Assembly: GCA_002403995.1 (NCBI GenBank)
Contig: DHIV01000001.1
Span: forward strand, 12,924 to 29,678
DNA length: 16,755 nt
Source: Gallionella sp. UBA4737
GTDB taxonomy: Bacteria > Pseudomonadota > Gammaproteobacteria > Burkholderiales > Gallionellaceae
Direction of reading: 5' to 3'
Under the pieces are notes generated by a model, which saw nothing but the letters and a program-made list of their open reading frames with translations, was not told the DNA's origin and did not search any database. Positions 6,288-12,732 of this stretch are shown in pieces (position 1 is the first letter of the stretch; each line of letters opens with the position of its first letter). The position numbers were made by a program, and so were the translations under genes.

Positions 6288-7222
6288 GCCTGCTTGCCTT
6301 GATCGTCGCGCTGTTGCTCGAGCAGCTCCATCCCCTCTCTTCGCGCAAATATCTGTACGGTTGGCTGTCCGGTTATGTCGATTTTTTCCAGCAAAACTTT
6401 AACGCGGGCGAGCACCGGCACGGCAAGATCGCCTGGCTGGTTGCGGTGTTGCCGCTGTTGGCCGGCGTCATGGCGGCGTACTGGTTGCTGTATCGCGTGC
6501 ATCCGGTCTTTGCCTGGGCGTTCAACGTGCTGGTGTTGTATCTCACGATGGGCTTCCGCCAGTTCAGCCATTTTTTTACCGGCATCCATCTGGCATTGCG
6601 CGCAGGCCGGCTGGACGAGGCGCGCGACCTGCTGTCCCGTTGGCGCGGCATCCCCTCGCATGAATTGAACGCCGAAGAGATCGCGCGCGTCACGATCGAG
6701 CAGGCGCTGATCGCATCGCATCGCAACGTGTTCGGCGTGATCGTGTGGTTCGTGTTGTTCAGCGCGCTGGGTTTGGGCGGCGCGGCGGGCGCATTGCTGT
6801 ATCGCTTGGGACAATTCCTGCGCATGCATTGGGGTATCGAGGGCAGGGATGAGTTGGGCGAATTTGGCGGGTTCGCGCGAAAGGCGTTCTATGCATTGGA
6901 ATGGCTGCCGATCCGCCTGACCGCGATGACCTTTGCCATCGTCGGCAATTTCGAAGACGCCATTTATTGCTGGCGCACCCAGGCGGCAAGCTGGCCCGAT
7001 CCGGAAGCGGGAATCCTGCTGGCGAGCGGTGCGGGCGCATTGGGCGTGCGTCTGGGCATGCCGTTACCGCAAGGCGGTGTGCTGGAGGACAGGGCGGAAT
7101 TGGGTGTGGGCGATGATGCCGATGCCGATTTCATGCAAAGCGCCATAGGCCTGGTGTGGCGCTCGGTGGTGTTCTGGATGATTTTACTGTTACTGCTGTC
7201 GCTGGCGAGTTTGCTGACCTAG
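6284..7222 (+). CDS. CobD/CbiB-family integral membrane protein
   Basis: A 312-residue membrane protein resembling the CobD/CbiB-family paralogues of betaproteobacteria such as Burkholderia. Conserved phrases are GFRQFSHFFTGIHLAL, ASHRNVFGVIVWFVLF, FAIVGNFEDAIYCWR and LLASGAGALGVRLG. Hydrophobic segments lie near residues 1-17, 48-68, 76-93, 170-195 and 290-312. True CbiB/CobD attaches aminopropanol in adenosylcobalamin synthesis. No other cobalamin gene is here, so a role in cobalamin is not supported by context, and the actual function is unknown to me. I chose the ATG at 6284 because relatives begin at the first hydrophobic segment (MSLLALIVALLLEQ). An in-frame ATG at 6197 would add 29 residues translated from the 40-bp repeats. 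The gene ends 78 nt before a strong hairpin terminator. Confidence 0.88.
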   Translation: MSLLALIVALLLEQLHPLSSRKYLYGWLSGYVDFFQQNFNAGEHRHGKIAWLVAVLPLLAGVMAAYWLLYRVHPVFAWAFNVLVLYLTMGFRQFSHFFTGIHLALRAGRLDEARDLLSRWRGIPSHELNAEEIARVTIEQALIASHRNVFGVIVWFVLFSALGLGGAAGALLYRLGQFLRMHWGIEGRDELGEFGGFARKAFYALEWLPIRLTAMTFAIVGNFEDAIYCWRTQAASWPDPEAGILLASGAGALGVRLGMPLPQGGVLEDRAELGVGDDADADFMQSAIGLVWRSVVFWMILLLLLSLASLLT

Positions 7223-7300
7223 GCCTGGGGACAGAGTAAGGATTCGTTCCGCATCCCGGTCTATGCACTACTTTTGGAATTGATGCACTTCAAGGGTTCA

Positions 7301-7339
7301 AACAAAACGAAGGGCGGATTAACCGCCCTTCGTTTTGTT
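7301..7339. terminator. Perfect 17-bp bidirectional terminator hairpin
   Basis: AACAAAACGAAGGGCGG (7301-7317) and CCGCCCTTCGTTTTGTT (7323-7339) are perfect complements around the loop ATTAA. The stem has a GC-rich core with T-rich 3' sides on both strands, so it can end transcripts of the CobD/CbiB-family gene (+) and of the small gene at 7390-7590 (-), between which it lies. Confidence 0.92.
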
Positions 7340-7389
7340 ATTTGCTGTGCTTGATCTTCACAACTGATCAAGGCAAGCTGCGCTGATAG

Positions 7390-7590
7390 CTAAAGGGTGG
7401 AAGCTATAGCGGCTATCGTTACTGCCAACGCGCTGAGCCAGCCGAGCTCGCCGAAAAATTTGGTTTCATCCGGAGTCAGCTTTTCGTTCTTTTTGACTTT
7501 CGCGTTCAGCCTGTCTAATTCAGACTGCAATTTATTCATTTTTTCTTGCACGGTTTGCAATTCTTTCAGTTTTTCTTGTTGGGTATCCAT
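7390..7590 (-). CDS. 66-residue coiled-coil protein with C-terminal membrane anchor
   Basis: The product begins MDTQQEKLKELQTVQEKMNK and is almost entirely charged and helical up to about residue 36, with heptad spacing of leucines and methionines typical of a coiled coil. A linker (KLTPDETKFFGEL) leads to a hydrophobic stretch, WLSALAVTIAAIASTL, at the very C-terminus, so it looks tail-anchored with the coiled coil in the cytoplasm. The start at 7590 is set by AGGAGA placed 7 nt upstream; an in-frame ATG at 7650 lacks a comparable site. A good sigma-70-type promoter lies at 7681-7710 and the gene shares the hairpin terminator at 7301-7339, so it is probably a single-gene unit. I do not recognise a named family. 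Confidence 0.8.
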   Translation of the reverse strand: MDTQQEKLKELQTVQEKMNKLQSELDRLNAKVKKNEKLTPDETKFFGELGWLSALAVTIAAIASTL

Positions 7591-7920
7591 GATAGTTGTC
7601 TCCTGACGATATATTTGAAGTGAAAAGCGGCGATCCGGCTGGCCACACATTCAGTTTTGAATCACACCTGAAACAACCCCATAATATCCATGGTCTTGTA
7701 TAGTTGTCAATGATTTACGGGACTATATCGGGTTTGTGACACATATAAATCGGAACTAAATCCATAAGTCCTGACATAGGATTGATGATGCCCGAAAAGG
7801 TTCATTCGATGTGCCAGAATTTTTCTGAATCATCCGGAGCATACGGCCATTTGATGTCATGTTTCCTGATTGGTTGCGCCATGCAGTTTGAGCGACAAGC
7901 CGTTGCCGGGCTGCCGTACA
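7591..7920. other. Divergent intergenic region
   Basis: This 330-base gap separates the small - strand gene from srkA. It holds the promoter at 7681-7710 and the leader of the small gene. For srkA the only hint is TACAAT at 7917-7922 with no convincing -35 box. From 7711 to 7916 nothing else is recognisable; no frame there has a usable ribosome-binding site. Confidence 0.55.
7681..7710 (-). promoter_or_regulatory. Sigma-70-type promoter for the 66-residue protein gene
   Basis: On the minus strand a perfect -35 box TTGACA (7705-7710) is followed after 18 bp by TATTAT (7681-7686), five of six bases of the -10 consensus. Transcription would begin near 7674, giving a leader of about 84 nt before the ATG at 7590. 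Confidence 0.65.
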
Positions 7921-8910
7921 ATGCCGCAAATGCTCACACAACCATTTTCTGCACTCACCCCGGACTCCGTATTGGATGCGCTGGACAGTATCGGTCTGCG
8001 CGGCGATGGCCGCTTGCTCGCCCTCAACAGCTATGAAAACCGGGTCTATCAGGCGGGCATGGAAGACGGGCTGCCGCTGATCGCCAAGTTCTATCGCCCC
8101 GCACGCTGGTCTGATGCGGAGATCCTGGAAGAGCACGCGTTTGTCGCGACGCTGGCAGAGCGCGAGATTCCCGTCGTACCCGCACTGGAAATCAACAGCC
8201 ACACGCTGCACGCGTTCAACGGTTTCCGGTTTTCCGTGTTCGCCAGGCACGGTGGTCGCGCGCCGGAGCTGGATAACCGCGACACGCTGGAATGGATGGG
8301 GCGTTTCATCGGCCGCATCCATTCCGTCGGCGCGCTGGAGTCCTACCGGCATCGTCCCGCGCTGGACATCGAGAGCTTCGGTGTGGAGCCGAGCGCGTTT
8401 TTGTTGGAGCATGACTTCATCCCGGCGGAATTGGTCGAAGTCTATCGCGGCGTGGTCGCGCAGGCATTGGATGGCGTGCGGCGCAGTTTCGACCGTGCAG
8501 GCGCGGTAAAAAAATTGCGCCTGCACGGCGACTGCCATGTCGGCAACGTGCTGTGGACCGATGCCGGTCCGCACTTCGTGGATTTCGACGACAGCCGCAT
8601 GGGCCCGGCGATACAGGATCTGTGGATGCTGCTGTCCGGCGAGCGCGCCGACATGACCCGGCAGTTCTCCGATCTGATGGCGGGCTACGAGGATTTTTAC
8701 GACTTCGATCCGCGCGAGTTGCATCTGATCGAGGCGCTGCGCACCTTGCGCCTGATACATTACGCCGCGTGGATCGCGCGGCGCTGGGATGATCCGGCCT
8801 TTCCCGTCGCCTTTCCGTGGTTCAATACCCAGCGCTACTGGCAGGACCGCATCCTGGAATTGCGCGAACAGATCGCGTTGATGGATGAGCCGCCTCTTTG
8901 GGTGATTTAA
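7921..8910 (+). CDS. srkA: Stress response kinase A (YihE/RdoA type Ser/Thr kinase)
   Basis: The 329-residue product matches the SrkA/YihE family, an aminoglycoside-phosphotransferase-like protein kinase which in E. coli counters stress-induced cell death. Family phrases are NSYENRVYQ (36-44), the ATP-binding lysine in IAKFYRPARW (K56), the catalytic LHGDCHVGN (201-209, D204 and N209), the metal-binding DFDD (221-224) with GPAIQDLWMLLSG after it, and C-terminal RRWDDPAFP and EPPLWVI. E. coli SrkA is 328 residues, the same length. The start is ambiguous between ATG 7921 and ATG 7930; no ribosome-binding site precedes either. TACAAT at 7917-7922 could act as a -10 box giving an almost leaderless mRNA from about 7930, but this is weak. 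DUF1415 follows after a repeat. Confidence 0.93.
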   Translation: MPQMLTQPFSALTPDSVLDALDSIGLRGDGRLLALNSYENRVYQAGMEDGLPLIAKFYRPARWSDAEILEEHAFVATLAEREIPVVPALEINSHTLHAFNGFRFSVFARHGGRAPELDNRDTLEWMGRFIGRIHSVGALESYRHRPALDIESFGVEPSAFLLEHDFIPAELVEVYRGVVAQALDGVRRSFDRAGAVKKLRLHGDCHVGNVLWTDAGPHFVDFDDSRMGPAIQDLWMLLSGERADMTRQFSDLMAGYEDFYDFDPRELHLIEALRTLRLIHYAAWIARRWDDPAFPVAFPWFNTQRYWQDRILELREQIALMDEPPLWVI

Positions 8911-8918
8911 ACTTAAAT

Positions 8919-9032
8919 CCGTTCGTGGTGAGGTATCGAACCACAACGGATGTATCGAATGGTAATCGGCTGAGCGGCAGCAGAGATCCTTCAATAAGCT
9001 CAGGACAGGCTTCGATACCTCAGCCCGAACGG
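8919..9032. repeat. Inverted-repeat element between srkA and the DUF1415 gene
   Basis: The left end (8919-8943) and the right end (9008-9032) are inverted complements with the shared core CCGTTCG and TGAGGTATCGAA, about 22 of 24 positions. Just inside the right end is CCTTCAATAAGCTCAGGACA. The form matches the CCTTCGACAAGCTCAGG / CCGAACGG repeats that I know as dispersed intergenic elements of many proteobacterial genomes; that identification is from memory. It fills most of the 152-nt gap and begins 8 nt after the srkA stop, so it could end or shield the srkA transcript. Confidence 0.72.
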
Positions 9033-9062
9033 AAGATTTTAATTTGTTCAAGAAAGAACCCG

Positions 9063-9614
9063 ATGCCGACCGAAACCGAAACCATCATCGCCGCCACGCA
9101 ACGCTGGCTGGAGAAAGCCGTCATCGGCCTCAACCTGTGTCCGTTCGCCAAGGCCGTGCACGTCAAAAAACAGATACGCTATGTGGTCAGTGCGGCAACC
9201 ACGCCGGAGGCTTTGCTGGAAGAGCTGATGAACGAGTTGCGCATGCTGCAGGATGCCGATCCCGAAAAGATCGACACCACGCTGCTGATCCATCCTTGCG
9301 TGCTCACAGACTTTCTCGACTTCAATGATTTTCAGGATACGGTCGATATCGCGGTGGCGGAGCCGGAGTTCAATGATGAATTCCAGGTTGCCAGCCTGCA
9401 TCCCCACTATCAATTTGCGGGCACTGCACCGGACGACATCGAGAATTACACCAATCGCTCGCCTTACCCCACGCTGCATCTGTTGCGCGAAGCAAGCGTG
9501 GATCGTGCCGTGGCTGCTTTTCCCGATGCGGATCGGATCGTCGATAACAATATCGAGACGCTGAAGAAGCTGGGGCTTGAGGGGTGGAAGCGGTTGGGGC
9601 TGGATAAGTTGTAG
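9063..9614 (+). CDS. DUF1415 family protein
   Basis: A 183-residue soluble protein of the DUF1415 family, common in proteobacteria and of unknown function. The family signature is at the N-terminus, WLEKAVIGLNLCPFAKAVH (about residues 15-33), with a conserved cysteine C26. Later conserved phrases are LLIHPCVLTDFLDFNDF, FQVASLHPHYQFAGT and NRSPYPTLHLLREASVDRAV. The start at 9063 fits the family; the region upstream in the same frame is repeat DNA and is not coding. Only a weak AAGAAAG precedes the ATG. The stop is 5 nt from the convergent end of rsgA, so the two transcripts must overlap, and no terminator hairpin is visible between them. Confidence 0.92.
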   Translation: MPTETETIIAATQRWLEKAVIGLNLCPFAKAVHVKKQIRYVVSAATTPEALLEELMNELRMLQDADPEKIDTTLLIHPCVLTDFLDFNDFQDTVDIAVAEPEFNDEFQVASLHPHYQFAGTAPDDIENYTNRSPYPTLHLLREASVDRAVAAFPDADRIVDNNIETLKKLGLEGWKRLGLDKL

Positions 9615-9619
9615 GGACG

Positions 9620-10705
9620 CTACTTGCCGGCGATCTGCTGGAACAGCTCCAGTCTGCGCGCATCGATCTTCCCCTCGGTAACCGCGTTGCGCAATGCGCA
9701 GCCGGGTTCATGCGCGTGGCGGCAATCGTGGAAGCGACACTGGCCGAGATATTGCGCGAACTCCACAAATCCCTGTTCTATGCCGCCGAAGCTAAGATGG
9801 TGCAGGCCGAAAGCCTGCACGCCGGGGCAGTCGATCAATCCGGACACCCCGACACGGTGTGGCAGAGCCTCCTGGTGCGGGAGGGGTGTCTGGCGGCTGC
9901 TCCCGCAATCGGCCGCTTCGCGGTAACGTGTCGCAGCCGCGCCATCATCGATCCGATAAAGTCGCGCGTGAGTGGTGGTGTGTTTGCCGGAATCCAGTAC
10001 CGTTGAAATTTCGCGGGTGGCGGCTTGCGCATCGGGCAGCAGCGCATTGATCAGCGTGGATTTGCCCATGCCGGATTGCCCGACCAGCACGCTGGTATGG
10101 CCATGCAGGAAAGGCCGCAGGGCATCCACCCCCTCCACAATCCTCCCCCCTCCGTGGAGAGGAGGCAATCGTCCCTCCAATTCACGCGAGGCGGGTTGTT
10201 CAGTGATTTTCAGCGTGGAGGGGGCTGATGGATTTTTTGCGCTGAGTTCCAGCACACGATAGCCGATGGCGGTATAGGGGATGAGGCGTTTGCGCGCGGC
10301 TGCCGCGGCATCGGGCAGATCGCATTTGTTCAGCACGATCAGCACCTCGAGCTTCTGGTCGAAAGCCGCGACCAGGCAGCGCGCCAGCAATTCGTCGCTG
10401 AACGATGGCTCGGCGGCGACTACCACGATGATCTGCGTGACGTTCGCGGCGATGAGTTTTTCGCGGAAGGCATCAGAGCGATGCAGCAGTGAGCGGCGCG
10501 GCGCGATGCGTTCGATCACGCCTTGCGCGCCGCTGCCGTTTCCGGTCGAAGCGTCTGCGGTGCGCTGGATTTCCACCAGATCGCCGCACGCGACTTCGCT
10601 TTTTTTGCCGCGCGTCAGGCAGGCTATCTCGCTGCCGTCAGCCAACCGTACCAGATACTGCCGGCCGAACGCGGCGACTATCTGCCCGTGTAATAAGCCG
10701 CTCAA
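9620..10705 (-). CDS. rsgA: Small ribosomal subunit biogenesis GTPase RsgA, with two extra segments
   Basis: RsgA is a circularly permuted GTPase that acts late in 30S subunit maturation. The order is correct: OB-fold with CLTRGKKSEVACGD, NKCD (126-129), SAK (155-157), GQSGMGKS (209-216), HTTT (242-245), DCPG (292-295, usually DSPG or DTPG), then zinc ligands C323, C328, H330 and C336. The 361 residues exceed the roughly 295-300 expected because of two extra segments, about 158-192 and 254-288, both encoded by repeat-like DNA and both in frame. I chose the TTG at 10705 because it overlaps the phhB stop (TTGA) and yields MSGLLHGQIVAAFGRQYLV, as in relatives. An in-frame ATG at 10795 would overlap phhB by 94 nt. 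It is last in a four-gene minus-strand block. Confidence 0.93.
   Translation of the reverse strand: MSGLLHGQIVAAFGRQYLVRLADGSEIACLTRGKKSEVACGDLVEIQRTADASTGNGSGAQGVIERIAPRRSLLHRSDAFREKLIAANVTQIIVVVAAEPSFSDELLARCLVAAFDQKLEVLIVLNKCDLPDAAAAARKRLIPYTAIGYRVLELSAKNPSAPSTLKITEQPASRELEGRLPPLHGGGRIVEGVDALRPFLHGHTSVLVGQSGMGKSTLINALLPDAQAATREISTVLDSGKHTTTHARLYRIDDGAAATRYREAADCGSSRQTPLPHQEALPHRVGVSGLIDCPGVQAFGLHHLSFGGIEQGFVEFAQYLGQCRFHDCRHAHEPGCALRNAVTEGKIDARRLELFQQIAGK
9843..9940. repeat. Two adjacent 48-bp hairpin units inside rsgA
   Basis: GACACCCC (9843-9850) pairs with GGGGTGTC (9883-9890), enclosing CCTCC/GGAGG. Immediately after, GCGGCTGC (9893-9900) pairs with GCAGCCGC (9933-9940), enclosing CCGC/GCGG. 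Both units span 48 bp. They coincide with the second extra segment of RsgA, between the HTTT and DCPG motifs, where relatives have only a short turn. The exact ends of the insertion cannot be set from this copy alone. Confidence 0.55.
10129..10224. mobile_element. 96-bp MITE-like segment inserted in frame in rsgA
   Basis: CCCCCTCCAC (10129-10138) and GTGGAGGGGG (10215-10224) are perfect 10-bp terminal inverted repeats, with CTCCGTGGAG as a smaller palindrome inside. The length is 96 bp, exactly 32 codons, and the segment is read through without a stop as part of RsgA between SAK and the P-loop. The flanks show no clear target-site duplication. A repeat origin is inferred from the structure and from its absence in the RsgA sequences I know. 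Confidence 0.65.
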
Positions 10706-11040
10706 ATCTTGAACAGCGCGTCGACTTTTGCGGCGCAGATGAAGTCGTTTTCCGACAGGCCGTGGATGGAGTGGGTGGTGTACTCCACCCGGCAACTGTT
10801 ATAGGTGACGGTGAGTTCGGGATGATGGTCTTCGCGGTTCGACAGCCACGCAACCGCATTCACGAACGCGATGGTCTGGTAATAGTCCTTGAAGTGGTAA
10901 GTCTTGTCGATCAGATGATCGTAGCGCCGCCAGCCTTCGAGTTGCCGCATCAGGCTGTCAGCCTCTGCTTTCGACAGCGGCGGCGTTCCTGCAGCGCAGG
11001 GTTTGCATTGCTTGGCGGTCAGATTGCTCGCAGTGTTCAT
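10702..11040 (-). CDS. phhB: 4a-hydroxytetrahydrobiopterin dehydratase (pterin carbinolamine dehydratase)
   Basis: A 112-residue PCD/DCoH-family protein that dehydrates 4a-hydroxytetrahydropterin, normally recycling the cofactor of aromatic amino acid hydroxylases. The active-site phrase is REDHHPELTV (H72, H73, P74), followed by YTTHSIHGLSENDF with a further conserved histidine (H90). I chose the ATG at 11040 because the family starts about 20-30 residues before SKAEADSLMRQLEGW and the longer frame would run back into the cytochrome gene. It lies 8 nt after the cytochrome stop, and its own stop overlaps the proposed rsgA TTG start. No phenylalanine hydroxylase gene is in the window, so the substrate in this organism is open. 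The N-terminal CKPC is common in bacterial members. Confidence 0.92.
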   Translation of the reverse strand: MNTASNLTAKQCKPCAAGTPPLSKAEADSLMRQLEGWRRYDHLIDKTYHFKDYYQTIAFVNAVAWLSNREDHHPELTVTYNSCRVEYTTHSIHGLSENDFICAAKVDALFKI

Positions 11041-11048
11041 GTCACGAC

Positions 11049-11369
11049 TCACTTGAATTTGTAAAAAATGTTCAGATATGCGGCGAGATCCTGGGTTTCC
11101 TTGGGCGTGAAGTGTGCGTTGACATTGCCGCTGCACATGCCGATTTGTTCGATCAAGCCGTCCGGGCTGTTTCTCTTGCGATCAAAGCGGGTGAAGATCT
11201 TGTTGCCGTCTCCCCCCATGATCGAATTATGGCATCTGTTGCAATCGTACTTCTCGAATATTTTTTGTCCGTTCAGCGCATTGCCATCGGGAAAGGGATT
11301 GGCCGATGCGGCCGCTGCAGCGCCCAGCAGAATCATTGCCGGGAAAATAAAAGCAGGGATCAGTTTCAT
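11049..11369 (-). CDS. Small periplasmic c-type cytochrome
   Basis: A 106-residue protein with a signal peptide (MKLIPAFIFPAMILLGAAAAASA, probable cleavage after residue 23) and one heme-attachment motif CNRCH (43-47). The rest is a short class I-like cytochrome c domain. The distal ligand may be M78 in IGMCSGN, but this is a guess from position. GGAGGA about 5 nt upstream fixes the start at 11369. It would act as a periplasmic electron carrier; the partner is not evident. It lies between the M48 peptidase gene (37 nt upstream) and phhB (8 nt downstream), so it is probably cotranscribed with genes unrelated to respiration. An extra cysteine next to the candidate ligand (C79) is unusual. Confidence 0.9.
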   Translation of the reverse strand: MKLIPAFIFPAMILLGAAAAASANPFPDGNALNGQKIFEKYDCNRCHNSIMGGDGNKIFTRFDRKRNSPDGLIEQIGMCSGNVNAHFTPKETQDLAAYLNIFYKFK

Positions 11370-11406
11370 GTTGTCCTCCTTCGGGTGCCCGGACAAAAGT
11401 TTTTCG

Positions 11407-12651
11407 TCATCGGGTTTGCAGATGGGCGATGCGCACCATCGCCGGCGGGTGCGAATCGTAAAACCTGGAATACAGCGGATCGGGTGTCAGTGTCGCCGCG
11501 TTGTCCTGATACATCTTGACCAGCGCGTTGACCAGGTCGGCAGCGTCGGTCTGCCTGGCGGCGTAAGCATCTGCCTCGAATTCATGCTTGCGCGAGTAGG
11601 CCGACATGATCGGCCCCAGCAGGAAGCTGAATACCGGCAGCACCATGAAGAACAGCAGCAGCGCGAGCGCGGTGGATGGTGTGGTGACGCCCAGACCCTG
11701 ATAGAACCAGGTGGTTTGCATCAGCAGGCCGAGCAGCCACAGGAATACCAGGCTCAGCGCGAAGGTCGCCGCGATGCGTTTCACCACATGGCGGCGTTTG
11801 AAATGGCCGAGTTCATGCGCCAGTACCGCCTCGACTTCATTGATGCTCAGGCGTTCCAGCAGTGTGTCAAAAAATACGATGCGCTTGGTTTTGCCGAAGC
11901 CGGTGAAGTAGGCGTTGCCGTGCGCGCTGCGCTTTGAGCCGTCCATCACGAACAAGCCTTGCGCGGTGAAGCCGCAACGCTTGAGCAGAGATTCGATGCG
12001 TGACTTCATCGCATCGTCCTGCAGCGGCGAGAATTTGTTGAACAGCGGCGCAATGAAGGATGGGTAGATAAACAAAATCAGCAGATTGAACACCACCCAC
12101 ACCAGCCACACATACAGCCACCAGTAAGCGCCCATGCGTTCCATCAGCCACAGCACGCCGAACAGCAGCGGCAAGCCCAGGACAGCGCCGATCAACAGAC
12201 CTTTCAGCGCGTCGAGCAGATACAGCCTGAAAGTCATTTTGTTGAAACCGAAACGCGCTTCGATGACGAAGGTGCGATAAATATTGAACGGGGCTTCCAG
12301 CAGCGAATACAGCACCAGCACCGCGACGAGGGTGGCCATGCCTTGCGCGATCGGTGCGCTGAACCAGCTATTGCACAAGTCGGCGATGGCCTGGATGCCG
12401 CCCGCCAGCGTAAACGCCAGCAGCAGAGCGGCATCGAACAGCGCTCCGAGCATGTCGAAACGTGTCTTGGCGGAAGTATAGTCGGCCGCCTTTTGATGGT
12501 CGCCAAGCTGGACCTTTTCATGGAATGCGTCCGGCACGGCGGTTCTATGGGCAGCGATATGCGCCAGATGGCGGCTCGCCAGCCAGAGTTTGGCCAGCGT
12601 GCTCAGCGCCAACGCGGCGATGAAGATAAAAGTGAATTGCGTAGCAGTCAT
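11407..12651 (-). CDS. M48 family (Ste24-type) integral membrane zinc metalloprotease
   Basis: The 414-residue product has the zinc protease motif HELGH (279-283) in the phrase LSINEVEAVLAHELGHFKRRH, and a second zinc-ligand region HEFEAD (356-361). An N-terminal M48_N-type part (about residues 30-200) and multiple hydrophobic segments give the Ste24/CAAX-protease layout with the active site facing the cytoplasm. In bacteria such proteases are linked to membrane protein quality control, but the substrate here is unknown. The start at 12651 (MTATQFTFIFIAALAL) is chosen because it begins just before the first membrane segment; no clear ribosome-binding site is visible. The gene is divergent from orn, with only 81 nt between the two starts for both promoters. 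Confidence 0.94.
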   Translation of the reverse strand: MTATQFTFIFIAALALSTLAKLWLASRHLAHIAAHRTAVPDAFHEKVQLGDHQKAADYTSAKTRFDMLGALFDAALLLAFTLAGGIQAIADLCNSWFSAPIAQGMATLVAVLVLYSLLEAPFNIYRTFVIEARFGFNKMTFRLYLLDALKGLLIGAVLGLPLLFGVLWLMERMGAYWWLYVWLVWVVFNLLILFIYPSFIAPLFNKFSPLQDDAMKSRIESLLKRCGFTAQGLFVMDGSKRSAHGNAYFTGFGKTKRIVFFDTLLERLSINEVEAVLAHELGHFKRRHVVKRIAATFALSLVFLWLLGLLMQTTWFYQGLGVTTPSTALALLLFFMVLPVFSFLLGPIMSAYSRKHEFEADAYAARQTDAADLVNALVKMYQDNAATLTPDPLYSRFYDSHPPAMVRIAHLQTR

Positions 12652-12732
12652 ATGGGTATTGTTTAAGTGTTCGTAGCAGGCACGGTTGTGACACAATATG
12701 CGTCTATCCGTTCAACAGCTGATGCGCGAATT

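Noticed and set aside
7756..9051. Open 431-codon frame on the minus strand opposite srkA
   Set aside because: It lies antisense to a clear SrkA gene, has no recognisable motif, and is explained by GC-rich codon use in the real gene.
11068..11937. Open 289-codon plus-strand frame across the cytochrome and M48 genes
   Set aside because: It runs through two real minus-strand genes and the gap between them, and its Gln/Arg-rich middle is the complement of membrane-segment codons.
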